A stretch of 64,000 nucleotides of DNA from Paenibacillus sp. 32352 (GCF_002042965.1 NZ_MZNT01000005.1:124001-188000), one strand, 5' to 3'. Counted from the first letter of the stretch, positions 26,231 through 34,497 are shown. Translations and numbers: made by a program. The notes: a model not told the origin generated them from the letters alone.

Positions 26231-27481
26231 CTAGCGCATCATGACGGACAAATTGCCGGCCGTTATTAAGATCGTAATGGCAAGGAAGAACATCAGCCCC
26301 ACAACAGCCAAAGCGGCAAATACATAGATCAAACTTTTGCCTATCGTTTCAAGACAAGTTATTAGCGGGTTGTCCCCGAGCGGCTGAAGCACCGCTGCAG
26401 ACACGTTGTATATCAAGGCAAGCGCCATTATTTTCAATGCCGGAAAAGCGCAAAGGATCAAAAGGATGACGACACCGGCCAGTCCCACTGCATTCTTCAC
26501 CAGTAGCGAAGCTCCGATGATGGTTTCCGAAGCATCGGAAAACATTCTCCCAACCACAGGAACGAAGTTCCCCGCAATATATTTGGCCGTTCGGATCGTA
26601 ACCCCATCTGCTACCGCACTCCCCGCCCCTCTGATGGAGATGACGCCGAGAAACACCGTCACGAACACGCCCAGGCAGCCTACGCTCACGTTCCTCAGCA
26701 AATTGGCTAGCTGATTGACTTTGTATTTATCTGTCAGCGAGCTTACTATATGAAGCACGGCCGAGAAGAACAGCAGAGGGAAAACAACCAAATAGATTGC
26801 GGTTCCTACGGCATGAATCATGAAGATGATGAGCGGATGAAGCACGGAGACCGATACGACGTTCCCCATTGAAGCCAGCAAGGTCAGCAGGAGCGGAACG
26901 ACCGCAATCATAAAGTGAATCATGTCCGTTATCGCCGTTTTGGCATAACCTATGGCTACGCTGAAGCTGTTGATAGCCATGATCATCAGTACGACAAATG
27001 TAATTGCGTAGGCCACTTTGCTGACGGTATTTTTCTCAAACGCGCTTTGCAGTGTCTCGAGCAGCATGCTGAACATCGATAGCACGACAATGGATGCAAG
27101 CAGCTTGCCGTTGTACAAAAGCTCATGAAACAGGTATCGGACAATTCCCGTGAATATGGAGCTTAACCCTAAACCCTTTGAGCCTGTAAGCAGCTCCATA
27201 AACGTTGGGGTCTTACTGTCGGGAAAATACCCGCCGTACGTTTTCATCAGCTGATTCCAATATTGCTCCACCTGATCGGTATTCAGCCTTTCTGCCTGCT
27301 CTTTAATGATCTGCTCTACGGGCGTAGCCTGCACGATGCTGGCATTGTCCGTGAGACCGTAAGCTAAGGGATCCCCGGCCAACGAGAGGCCGATGAGGCA
27401 CAGCAGAAGCAGCAGAGGCTTGGCCGCCCTTCTCCGGAACCACTTCTCCATGTACGACATTGTGAGCAGCATTTGCTTCAT
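26231..27481 (-). CDS. spoIIIAE: Stage III sporulation protein AE
   Basis: A 416-residue polytopic protein with a cleavable signal-like N-terminus and seven or more hydrophobic segments, fitting SpoIIIAE. Landmarks are LLYNGKLLASIVVLSMF and NFVPVVGRMFSDASETI. It is thought to form the membrane pore of the mother-cell channel. A second in-frame ATG at 27472 is better spaced from GGGAG and may be the true start. Confidence 0.95.
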   Translation of the reverse strand: MKQMLLTMSYMEKWFRRRAAKPLLLLLCLIGLSLAGDPLAYGLTDNASIVQATPVEQIIKEQAERLNTDQVEQYWNQLMKTYGGYFPDSKTPTFMELLTGSKGLGLSSIFTGIVRYLFHELLYNGKLLASIVVLSMFSMLLETLQSAFEKNTVSKVAYAITFVVLMIMAINSFSVAIGYAKTAITDMIHFMIAVVPLLLTLLASMGNVVSVSVLHPLIIFMIHAVGTAIYLVVFPLLFFSAVLHIVSSLTDKYKVNQLANLLRNVSVGCLGVFVTVFLGVISIRGAGSAVADGVTIRTAKYIAGNFVPVVGRMFSDASETIIGASLLVKNAVGLAGVVILLILCAFPALKIMALALIYNVSAAVLQPLGDNPLITCLETIGKSLIYVFAALAVVGLMFFLAITILITAGNLSVMMR

Positions 27482-27498
27482 CTCCCGGGATCATATAC

Positions 27499-27888
27499 TT
27501 AGGCGGGCAGCAGCTTGACCACCGTTTCAATAATGACGGACACAATCGGTATGGCCATAACCATAATCAGGATTTTGCCGGATAATTCAATCTTCGAAGC
27601 GATGGATTCCTGACCTGCATCCCTGACGATTTGGGCGCCGAATTCGGCGATATACGCGATGCCGATAATTTTCAGGATCGTTTTCAGGAAAATCATATTG
27701 ACATTCGCATTCACGGCAAGATCCTCCAGAATTTGAATGACGGATGCGATCTTGCCTATAAGAAACAAGAAGATGACGATGCCCGTAAACGCGGCCAGAA
27801 GGAAGGCGAATATAGGCTTCTGTTCCTTGATGATCAGTACCAGTATGGTAGCGATTAAGCCCAGACCTACGATTTGTACGATCTCCAC
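27499..27888 (-). CDS. spoIIIAD: Stage III sporulation protein AD
   Basis: A 129-residue membrane protein with about four hydrophobic helices and the conserved IIGIAYIAEFGAQIVRDAG segment. It starts with GTG and lies 16 bp after spoIIIAC, which it resembles in part. Its role in the channel is not biochemically defined. Confidence 0.94.
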   Translation of the reverse strand: MEIVQIVGLGLIATILVLIIKEQKPIFAFLLAAFTGIVIFLFLIGKIASVIQILEDLAVNANVNMIFLKTILKIIGIAYIAEFGAQIVRDAGQESIASKIELSGKILIMVMAIPIVSVIIETVVKLLPA

Positions 27889-27904
27889 TGTGTCTCACCC
27901 GCAT

Positions 27905-28108
27905 CTACTGGAATAAAAAAATGGTTTTGATTTCCTTGAACAAGTTATCAAGCAGGCTGACAACCATAAACAGCACGACAACGAATCCTATCAAGGTAAC
28001 CCAGTGCGCCATATCCTCTTTGCCCATCTGCTTAAGCACGGTATGAATCATCGCGATAATGATTCCGATTCCGGCGATCTGAAATATCGCGTTCACATCT
28101 ACGTTCAT
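27905..28108 (-). CDS. spoIIIAC: Stage III sporulation protein AC
   Basis: A 67-residue two-helix membrane protein starting MNVDVNAIFQIAGIGII, which matches the B. subtilis start. ATG 28108 is preferred because GAGGTG lies 7 nt upstream; the GTG at 28117 overlaps that site. It is separated from spoIIIAB by about 150 bp containing direct repeats, which is unusual in this normally compact operon. Confidence 0.93.
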   Translation of the reverse strand: MNVDVNAIFQIAGIGIIIAMIHTVLKQMGKEDMAHWVTLIGFVVVLFMVVSLLDNLFKEIKTIFLFQ

Positions 28109-28158
28109 TCGTGGCACCTCACTCCTAGCCTCTAACTACATCTTTAACCTTATTGCCC

Positions 28159-28262
28159 GAGTAACGGTTGCAGTCTCTCTGACAACCGACTCTGCTTCGC
28201 TTGAGTAACGGTTGCAGTCTCTCTGACAACCGACTCTGCTTCGCTTGAGTAACGGTTGCAGA
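28159..28262 (-). repeat. 44-bp direct repeats between spoIIIAB and spoIIIAC
   Basis: Two complete units and a third partial one start at 28159, 28203 and 28247. Each contains CGGTTG and CAACCG as an inverted repeat around a 12-nt loop, plus TCTGCTTCGCTT. The array begins directly at the spoIIIAB stop. Period and layout resemble the leader hairpin family, but the bases differ, and here the array is about 40 bp from the next ribosome-binding site. Confidence 0.9.
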
Positions 28263-28781
28263 CTAATACATCAGAATGACGACCAAAGCTCCCATAAGAA
28301 GGCCCAAGCTCCTCCACATGCCTTCATATCTCTTGCGCTCCTCTTCTGCGCCATCCAGCTCGCCCTGCAGCTGTTGGATCGCTAATCGCAGATGCTTCAC
28401 CTGATCTGCACTATCCGATAAGCCCAAGGTGAAGCCCAACTGGCGAACGATGTCCTGCTCACCCGCCTTCATGGAAGTATGCTTCCAATGCTCTTGAAGC
28501 GACTGCTGCCATATTTGCTGAGCGGGGCGGCCGCCTGCCTGCCCCAGCTCCTCCGCTGTATGACGGAAGATAGCAGTGACCGGCTGGGGGCAGGAACTGG
28601 CTACCTTCATCAGAGCTTCCCGCAATGGAGTGAAGCCATATACGATTTCGGTTTCCAGTCTTTGAAGAGCCCTGATAACATCGCCAATTTGCTTGGGCCG
28701 CCGGGAATATTGCTGCGCCTGATAAAATCCGAATAAGGTGGCCGACAGCAAAATCATCATCGCTCCGAGAAGCTTCAGCAA
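28263..28781 (-). CDS. spoIIIAB: Stage III sporulation protein AB
   Basis: A 172-residue protein with membrane helices at both ends (about 2-20 and 154-171) and a helical cytoplasmic or intermembrane middle related to GspF-type fold proteins. Landmarks are RPKQIGDVIRALQRLETEI and YGFTPLREAL. It begins with TTG, preceded by GGAGGGAG inside the end of spoIIIAA, with the spoIIIAA stop only 1 bp away, so the two are translationally coupled. Confidence 0.94.
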   Translation of the reverse strand: MLKLLGAMMILLSATLFGFYQAQQYSRRPKQIGDVIRALQRLETEIVYGFTPLREALMKVASSCPQPVTAIFRHTAEELGQAGGRPAQQIWQQSLQEHWKHTSMKAGEQDIVRQLGFTLGLSDSADQVKHLRLAIQQLQGELDGAEEERKRYEGMWRSLGLLMGALVVILMY

Positions 28782-28782
28782 G

Positions 28783-29883
28783 TTACTCCCTCCTCCCCTT
28801 CGACGAGCGGCCGCTCACCTGGAAAGCGGCATTCCCTGTCCAATCAATAAGACGATCCTGTCCCGGCCTTTTATCCATTTGGCCCGATACCGAATAGGGC
28901 GTCAAGGTTCCCGCTGTCTTTGCCAGCTCCAACCGTTTTCCTTTGGCATCGTAAATCCCTTCCACCGTCCCTGCCCCGGATCGTTTATTCAGAATGACAA
29001 TCCGTTCGAACACTTCTTCGCTCAGCAGCTCTTGCAGAACCGGTCTCTTGCTGACATCGCCATGATTCAGACCGTGTGCGGTTGCAATGACACGAATCCC
29101 GGCATGAATGGCTTCATGAATAGCCGCTACATCCTCTTGTCGGCCGATCTCATCTACAATAAGCACTTCCGGTGACATGGACCGGATCATCATCATCATT
29201 CCTTCCGCCTTAGGACAACCGTCCAGCACGTCGGTTCGCGGCCCGAGATCAAACCGTGGGATTCCTCTATCGCAAGCAGCGATCTCGGAGCGCTCATCGA
29301 CAATGCCTACCTTCCATCCTCTCGACAACCAGTGGATCGAATCCTCGGCTGAACCCGAGCTGATCAGTCTTGCCAGATCTCGAATTAACGTCGTCTTGCC
29401 CTGCTGCGGCGGAGAAACGATGAGCGTATGGTGTACCCCCGAGGTCGAGCTATCCACCAAGTAAGGCAGCACGCTACTGCCAACCCCTTTTAACTCCCTT
29501 GCGATCCGGATATTAAAGCTTGTAATTTCCTTCAGAAGCTTTACCTTTCCTTGCTCCAGTACCGTTCTGCCTGCTATTCCAATGCGGTGTCCGCCTTGCA
29601 CTGTGATATAGCCGCGCCTTAGCTCTTCATCGAAGGTATAAAGCGAATGCTGTGTCAGCATCTCCAGCAAGGTCGAGCAATCGTCCCTGGTCGGCCTGTA
29701 AGCAAGCTCCGGGTCCTCACAAAGTCCGGAATCCGCGATGAAGCCGTACTTTTGTCCCCAAACCACTTCCAGCGGCCTATCTTCCCGTACCCGAATCTCT
29801 TGTATCTCCTCCATGATCCGGTTTGGTAGAGTTGCTAGTCTTTGGCGCAAAGGGACAGAAAAAAGCCGGAGAAGCGAATGCAT
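28783..29883 (-). CDS. spoIIIAA: Stage III sporulation protein AA (ATPase)
   Basis: A 366-residue cytoplasmic ATPase related to secretion ATPases that drives the SpoIIIA channel. Walker A is SPPQQGKTTLIRDL and Walker B lies in VLIVDEIGRQED. Start ATG 29883 is chosen because a GGGGGG site lies 9 nt upstream, the protein then aligns with the B. subtilis start, and a sigma-E-like promoter at 29922-29950 would begin transcription downstream of the earlier in-frame start at 29922. ATG 29892 is another option. The C-terminal tail (about 315-366) has SGQMDKRPGQDRLIDW and is longer than usual. Confidence 0.95.
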   Translation of the reverse strand: MHSLLRLFSVPLRQRLATLPNRIMEEIQEIRVREDRPLEVVWGQKYGFIADSGLCEDPELAYRPTRDDCSTLLEMLTQHSLYTFDEELRRGYITVQGGHRIGIAGRTVLEQGKVKLLKEITSFNIRIARELKGVGSSVLPYLVDSSTSGVHHTLIVSPPQQGKTTLIRDLARLISSGSAEDSIHWLSRGWKVGIVDERSEIAACDRGIPRFDLGPRTDVLDGCPKAEGMMMMIRSMSPEVLIVDEIGRQEDVAAIHEAIHAGIRVIATAHGLNHGDVSKRPVLQELLSEEVFERIVILNKRSGAGTVEGIYDAKGKRLELAKTAGTLTPYSVSGQMDKRPGQDRLIDWTGNAAFQVSGRSSKGRRE

Positions 29884-29921
29884 TTCTTTCATCCCCCCAA
29901 GCTGTCCATCTTTCATAATCA

Positions 29922-29950
29922 TGTGTATGCTTGGCCGAAGTAATTATGCT
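29922..29950 (-). promoter_or_regulatory. Putative sigma-E promoter of the spoIIIA operon
   Basis: Minus-strand AGCATAAT (29943-29950), a 13-bp spacer and CATACACA (29922-29929), close to the sigma-E pattern of ATA-rich -35 and CATACAnT -10. In B. subtilis the operon is sigma-E-dependent and has a promoter at the same place. Confidence 0.6.
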
Positions 29951-29952
29951 AT

Positions 29953-30219
29953 TTACTTTTTCAAAATACCTATAAAAATGCAGCTAACTCCTGCTATAAC
30001 CCAAATCATTTTGCTGAATGATAGCTTTTCCGCAAGTCCTACCAATCCGAGTGTCGTTGTAGTCAATAGAACGAGCGGCCCTACCATAGCTAACCCGGTA
30101 TTCACCATCAGCGCTTTGTCAATCTGATTTAACCTGAGCATGATTAGTGCGGCCATAATTTCGATAGTTCCTGAAAACAGTCGCAGCGATGCCATACTGA
30201 GCACGATTTTGTTGATCAC
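29953..30219 (-). CDS. yqhV: YqhV-like small membrane protein (DUF2619)
   Basis: An 88-residue protein with three hydrophobic segments and the sequence FSGTIEIMAALIMLRLNQ, fitting YqhV/DUF2619. It lies directly upstream of spoIIIAA, as in B. subtilis, where it belongs to the sporulation programme. It starts with GTG; GGGAGGG is slightly distant (about 11 nt). The function is unknown. Confidence 0.85.
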   Translation of the reverse strand: MINKIVLSMASLRLFSGTIEIMAALIMLRLNQIDKALMVNTGLAMVGPLVLLTTTTLGLVGLAEKLSFSKMIWVIAGVSCIFIGILKK

Positions 30220-30388
30220 TGCTCTTTTCCCTCCCTCTATTTATCAATAGCAAGCTGTCATCATCAGCTTCTCTATTAATCTATGCAGGCTCGTCTCATT
30301 TTAGGCATCATGGGCACACCCCTAATTGCAATTGCATATGATGACACATAAATCAATACAAAAAATGTAAACAGCGAGGCGATAGGAC

Positions 30389-31225
30389 ATGGAGGTTACG
30401 TCACAGGTCAAGTGGCATCCCCTTTTAAACGATCCGACGAGAAAACGTACGATGAAGCCAAGAGAACTTGGCAAGACGATGGTTATCGATAAAGGGTTAG
30501 GCATTCATGCTCTTGAAGATTTATTGCAAACAGCTGGAGATCATATGGATATGTTAAAAATCGGCTTCGGCACGTCGCCGCTCTATTCCACGTCACTGCT
30601 GAAACGAAAAATTGAAATGGTCAAAGAGCATGATATTATTATCTATCCCGGCGGTACGTTTCTTGAGGTCGCAATAAGCCAGGGCGCTGTTGATGAGTTT
30701 TTCGATATGGCCGCCTTTCTCGGATTCAACGGACTCGAAATCTCTGATGGCACGATTGAATTGGATAGGTCTGTTCGAAGCGAATTAATTCGCCGCGCCA
30801 AAGAACTGGGCTATACGGTCATTACGGAATACGGAAAAAAATGCTGGGGCTCTTCCATCGAGATCGAGGACTTGATTGAAACGGTAGTTATCGATTCAGA
30901 ATTAGGGGCGAGCCTTATTACCATTGAAGGACGGGAGTCCGGCAAAGGCGTCGGCATCTATGACGAGCAGGGAGGCTGCAAGGATGAAGCTATCGAGCTG
31001 GTGCTTCGTCAGGTGCCAAGCAAGCATTTGCTCCTATGGGAAGCTCCGCATAAAGATCAACAGGTCCATTTATTGAACACATTGGGGACGGATATTCATT
31101 TGGGCAACATTGCGCCTGCCGACCTGATCTCGCTGGAGGCTCTTCGCCGGGGGCTGAGATCCGATACGCTTCATTTGGGTCAGGAAACAGCCCCATCTGA
31201 TTTTAACGGGAATTGGGAAATATAG
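30389..31225 (+). CDS. comA: Phosphosulfolactate synthase
   Basis: A 278-residue TIM-barrel enzyme that adds sulfite to phosphoenolpyruvate to give (R)-2-phospho-3-sulfolactate. Landmarks are KPRELGKTMVIDKG, LKIGFGTSPLY, YPGGTFLEVA, LEISDGTIEL and RESGKGVGIY, equivalent to B. subtilis YitD. B. subtilis spores store sulfolactate, made by this route. A sigma-E-like element (GCATATG at 30334 and AATACAAA at 30355, about 14 bp apart) lies upstream but is weak, as is the ribosome-binding site. comB follows 79 bp later. Confidence 0.93.
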   Translation: MEVTSQVKWHPLLNDPTRKRTMKPRELGKTMVIDKGLGIHALEDLLQTAGDHMDMLKIGFGTSPLYSTSLLKRKIEMVKEHDIIIYPGGTFLEVAISQGAVDEFFDMAAFLGFNGLEISDGTIELDRSVRSELIRRAKELGYTVITEYGKKCWGSSIEIEDLIETVVIDSELGASLITIEGRESGKGVGIYDEQGGCKDEAIELVLRQVPSKHLLLWEAPHKDQQVHLLNTLGTDIHLGNIAPADLISLEALRRGLRSDTLHLGQETAPSDFNGNWEI

Positions 31226-31233
31226 CGGACTGA

Positions 31234-31295
31234 GGCGCAAAAACGAAGCATATGCTTTCGTAGCCAGTTTTTGCTGGCGCAAAAACTCTTAGGAG
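31234..31295 (+). repeat. Leader hairpin unit before comB
   Basis: AGTTTTTGC-TGGC-GCAAAAACT type hairpin (31266-31287) is preceded by GCATATGCTTTCGTAGCC and an upstream half-copy of GCGCAAAAAC. The hairpin ends at CTTAGGAGG, the comB ribosome-binding site, exactly as in the nusB leader. It is the only plus-strand member of the family in the window. Confidence 0.8.
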
Positions 31296-31304
31296 GCACC
31301 AAGC

Positions 31305-32042
31305 GTGGAAATTACGGTACTACCCAGCGTCAATGAGGCGCGCGCAGATGAGCTTATCAACAAAACGGTCATCGTCATTGATGTCCTACGTGCTACCAGT
31401 ACGATTCTCACTGCACTAGCCCATGGATGCAAAGCGATCTATCCGGTTGAAACCGTATTACAAGCCAAACAGCTATATCAGCCGGGGTTTATACTGGGAG
31501 GAGAGAGAGCCTGCAAAAAAATACCGGGCTTTGATCTCGGCAATTCGCCATTAGAGTACACAGAGGACGTTATTGCAGGCAAAACCCTCATTATGACAAC
31601 GACGAACGGGACGAGAGCCATTCAAAAGGCGAATAAGGCATGCACCATCATCGCCGCATCCTTACTAAACGGAAAGGCTTGTGCCGAAGAGGCGTTAAGC
31701 CTCAAAAAAGACATCGTCATTCTTTGTTCGGGAACTCAGGATGTATTTGCCTTAGAGGACGGCTTATGTGCCGGCCAGCTCATAGATGAAATGCTCAAAT
31801 TAGCAGGCAATGGCAGTGCGGGTTTTATCATGAATGATTTTGGACTCAGCATGCTGCACGCGTTTCGCCATGTGCAGTCCGGCATATTGGAGGCTTTGTT
31901 GCAATGTGCCAACGGCAAAAGGTTAAGCAAGCTGGGCTTCATTGAAGACATCCATTACTGTGCACAAAGGGATGCGCTCTCTCTGGTTCCGGTCGTACGT
32001 GAAGGGAAGCTGGTTGCATCTTCGGTCTCCCACCATATTTAA
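31305..32042 (+). CDS. comB: 2-phosphosulfolactate phosphatase
   Basis: A 245-residue ComB-family phosphatase that converts phosphosulfolactate to sulfolactate, equivalent to B. subtilis YitC. Family segments include IDVLRATSTILTALAHG, GGERACKKIPGFDLGNSP and TTTNGTRAIQKA. It starts with GTG after TTAGGAGG (9 nt). The third enzyme of coenzyme M-type pathways, sulfolactate dehydrogenase, is not nearby, so sulfolactate is the likely end product. Both genes lie next to spoIIIA, which suits a spore role. Confidence 0.93.
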   Translation: MEITVLPSVNEARADELINKTVIVIDVLRATSTILTALAHGCKAIYPVETVLQAKQLYQPGFILGGERACKKIPGFDLGNSPLEYTEDVIAGKTLIMTTTNGTRAIQKANKACTIIAASLLNGKACAEEALSLKKDIVILCSGTQDVFALEDGLCAGQLIDEMLKLAGNGSAGFIMNDFGLSMLHAFRHVQSGILEALLQCANGKRLSKLGFIEDIHYCAQRDALSLVPVVREGKLVASSVSHHI

Positions 32043-32115
32043 TAGAGTCTCTTGTTCTAAAAACTCGTCCATCTCATACACTTAGAAGGAAGTCTATGAG
32101 ACAAGGGGTCCTACG

Positions 32116-32580
32116 ATGAACGGAGACATACTGCTGTTAGTTCTCATCATTATCGGTCTATTGGGGCGGTCGCCAATTATTACAACAGCTGCCTGTGTGC
32201 TGCTCATTGTAAAACTGATCCACTTAGAGCGCTTCCTGCCGACCATTGAGCGTCGGGGACTGGAGCTTGGCCTGCTTTTCCTGACGATGGGTGTACTTGT
32301 GCCGTTTGCAAGCCAGCGAATCACTTTTAAAGATGTCACCAGCATGTTTACCACCTGGCCGGGGATCCTGGCGCTTCTTGGTGGAGCCATAGCGACTTAT
32401 ATGAACGGGAAAGGGCTGGAGCTGTTAAAAATAGACCCACAACTTGTTGTGGGCCTTGTTATCGGTTCAATCTTCGGTATTCTGTTCTTAAAAGGAATTC
32501 CTGTCGGTCCGTTGATGGCCGCAGGAATTACCGCTTTCTTATTAAAGCTGTTTACCTTTATGTTTGACAAGCTGAAGTAA
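32116..32580 (+). CDS. DUF441 (UPF0756) membrane protein
   Basis: A 154-residue hydrophobic protein with four or five membrane helices. It matches the UPF0756 family in length and in [25 protein letters not shown] (cut: [15 protein letters not shown]) and [19 protein letters not shown]. The function is unknown. It is convergent with lysC, with 4 bp between the stops and no clear terminator. Confidence 0.85.
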   Translation: MNGDILLLVLIIIGLLGRSPIITTAACVLLIVKLIHLERFLPTIERRGLELGLLFLTMGVLVPFASQRITFKDVTSMFTTWPGILALLGGAIATYMNGKGLELLKIDPQLVVGLVIGSIFGILFLKGIPVGPLMAAGITAFLLKLFTFMFDKLK

Positions 32581-32584
32581 TGAA

Positions 32585-33841
32585 TTATCTGCGGTCTTGA
32601 GGTCCGCCTACAAATGCTGTTTGATCCGTATCCAAGCCGTATGCCGTGTGCAGCGCTTGGATTACTTCGTTTAGGCGGCTGTTTTCGATGACGCAGGATG
32701 TTTTGATTTCCGATGTGCTGACCATATTGATGCTAAGACCAAGATCGGAAATGACCTCGAACATTTTGGCAGCGACTCCCGGAGTACTAACCATTCCAGC
32801 CCCTACGATGGATACTTTAACGAGGTTCTCCTGGGAGGATACTTCGCGGAAGCCCACCTCGGAACGGATGCTTTGAATAACTTCCAAGGCTCTATCCTTA
32901 TCGGTTAGAGAGACGGTGAAGGAAAAGTCCGCTTGCCCGTTCATGACACCGCTTTGCACGATAATATCTACATCGATTTGCTCTTTAGCCAAAGCGGTAA
33001 ACACTTTTGCCAATTGCCCCGGTTTTTCTTCAATACCAAGGATACTGATTCTAGCCACATTTTTATCGCTTGCAATCCCGCGAACAACGATTCCTTGCTC
33101 CATCGCTGCTTCCTCCTTCACATTCGTACCTGCATTATGATTAAAGCTGGATCTTACCACCAGCGGCACATTATAGTTCTTTGCATACTCAACTGCTCTC
33201 GGATGCAATACGGCTGCACCCAGATTCGCCAGCTCCAGCATCTCGTCATACGTGATTTCAGGAAGCTTGCGCGCGCATTTAACAACACGTGGGTCTGTGG
33301 AATATACGCCGTCTACGTCCGTGAATATTTCGCAGACGTCCGCTTGAATAGCGGCTGCCAAAGCAACGGCCGTCGTATCGGAACCGCCGCGTCCCAGCGT
33401 CGTGATCTCTCCGTCCGCCGTCATGCCCTGGAATCCGGCTACGATAACAACATTCCCTTGATTCACAGCGTTCAAAATTCTTTCAGGCTGAATATCCGTA
33501 ATTCTTGCTTTACCGTGTACCTCATCCGTGTACATACCCGCTTGCCATCCGGTAAAGGATAGAGCCGGCTGGCCCAAGCTTTGGATTGCCATGGACAGTA
33601 ATGCTACCGATACTTGCTCGCCCGTAGTCAACAGCATATCCATTTCACGTGCAGGAGGCGTTACCGAACAAATTTGCTTCGACAAGTCTATCAAATCGTC
33701 TGTTGTATCACCCATGGCAGAAACGACAACAACGCATTGGTTGCCTTCCCGCTGTCTCTCTACTACACGGTTGGCCACACGTTTCATCCGTTCCGCATCA
33801 CCAACGGAACTGCCGCCGAATTTCATTACAATAAGAGACAA
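32585..33841 (-). CDS. lysC: Aspartokinase (LysC/AK II type), alpha and internal beta subunits
   Basis: A 418-residue enzyme that phosphorylates aspartate, the first step to lysine, threonine, methionine and diaminopimelate. The kinase domain starts VMKFGGSSVGDAERMK and has TLGRGGSDTTAVALA and YSTDPRVV. Two ACT domains occupy about 265-418. In B. subtilis AK II the beta subunit is translated from an internal start; here ATG 33101-33103 has AAGGAGG 8 nt upstream inside the gene, so the same arrangement is likely. The leader (33842-33978) is too short for a lysine riboswitch. Confidence 0.95.
   Translation of the reverse strand: MSLIVMKFGGSSVGDAERMKRVANRVVERQREGNQCVVVVSAMGDTTDDLIDLSKQICSVTPPAREMDMLLTTGEQVSVALLSMAIQSLGQPALSFTGWQAGMYTDEVHGKARITDIQPERILNAVNQGNVVIVAGFQGMTADGEITTLGRGGSDTTAVALAAAIQADVCEIFTDVDGVYSTDPRVVKCARKLPEITYDEMLELANLGAAVLHPRAVEYAKNYNVPLVVRSSFNHNAGTNVKEEAAMEQGIVVRGIASDKNVARISILGIEEKPGQLAKVFTALAKEQIDVDIIVQSGVMNGQADFSFTVSLTDKDRALEVIQSIRSEVGFREVSSQENLVKVSIVGAGMVSTPGVAAKMFEVISDLGLSINMVSTSEIKTSCVIENSRLNEVIQALHTAYGLDTDQTAFVGGPQDRR
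33101..33118 (-). promoter_or_regulatory. lysC: Internal ribosome-binding site and start for the aspartokinase beta subunit
   Basis: AAGGAGG (33112-33118) lies 8 nt before the in-frame ATG at 33103, giving a 172-residue product MEQGIVVRGIAS... that contains both ACT regulatory domains. Position within the protein corresponds to the known internal start of B. subtilis aspartokinase II. Confidence 0.75.
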
Positions 33842-33883
33842 AGCTGTTCACTCCCTACCGAAACTTTTGCATAACAATGTATC

Positions 33884-33892
33884 ATTATACCA
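33884..33892 (-). promoter_or_regulatory. lysC: Extended -10 promoter of lysC
   Basis: TGGTATAAT on the minus strand about 40 bp before the lysC ATG. A good -35 was not found, which fits an extended -10 promoter. Confidence 0.5.
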
Positions 33893-33978
33893 TAAGAACG
33901 CCCAAGGTTGAAGTAGAATTATGTCGAATTCTCCCGCATAATATGCCATTTTTCCTTCTCAAGGGCTTATTTGGTCCG

Positions 33979-34497
33979 TTACCATGATTTCTGAAGCTTG
34001 CGTCTGCGACTGCGGCTTATTGTCGCTGTATAGATTGCATAACCCCACAGCCCTCCGAGCACATTCAAAATAATATCATCCACATCAAAGCTGCCTACTT
34101 TAAATAGGAACTGGATGGATTCAACTATCAGCAAGGACCAGAACATTAGCTTCGCAATAGAAAACCAGCTGTTATAAGAACGAAATAACATCGGGATCAG
34201 GAACCCAAACGGCACGAAGGCCCCCACATTTCCAAAAATATTAATGATCCAGAGATCTAACGGGTAATATTGGAAGTCCGTGATATAGCTTCCTATCGTT
34301 TTGAAAGGGACCAGATTATAGAGCCTCTCCGTTCGCGCGGATCGCGAGAATCCGAAGAACAGCAAGTAGATCATCAACAAGGAATACGAGAAAAAAAGAA
34401 GCCATGCCGCCCAGACATGCAGCTTCCATTGCCGGACCTGACTCAATGGGATCAGCACCTTCGCTTCGGAATAGCCTGTGAGATGCAATGAACTCAC
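33979..34497 (-). CDS. VanZ-like family membrane protein
   Basis: A 172-residue protein with about four to five membrane helices. VanZ-family landmarks are YNLVPFKTI, IINIFGNVGAFVPFGFLIP and FDVDDIILNVLGGLWGYAIY. VanZ proteins can lower teicoplanin sensitivity by an unknown mechanism; no other van genes are nearby. It starts with GTG and has only a weak ribosome-binding site (GGGAAAAT). It lies alone between lysC and efp. Confidence 0.85.
   Translation of the reverse strand: MSSLHLTGYSEAKVLIPLSQVRQWKLHVWAAWLLFFSYSLLMIYLLFFGFSRSARTERLYNLVPFKTIGSYITDFQYYPLDLWIINIFGNVGAFVPFGFLIPMLFRSYNSWFSIAKLMFWSLLIVESIQFLFKVGSFDVDDIILNVLGGLWGYAIYTATISRSRRRKLQKSW

Noticed and set aside
33842..33978. Lysine riboswitch upstream of lysC
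   Set aside because: The gap is too short for the L-box, and no terminator hairpin is present before lysC.
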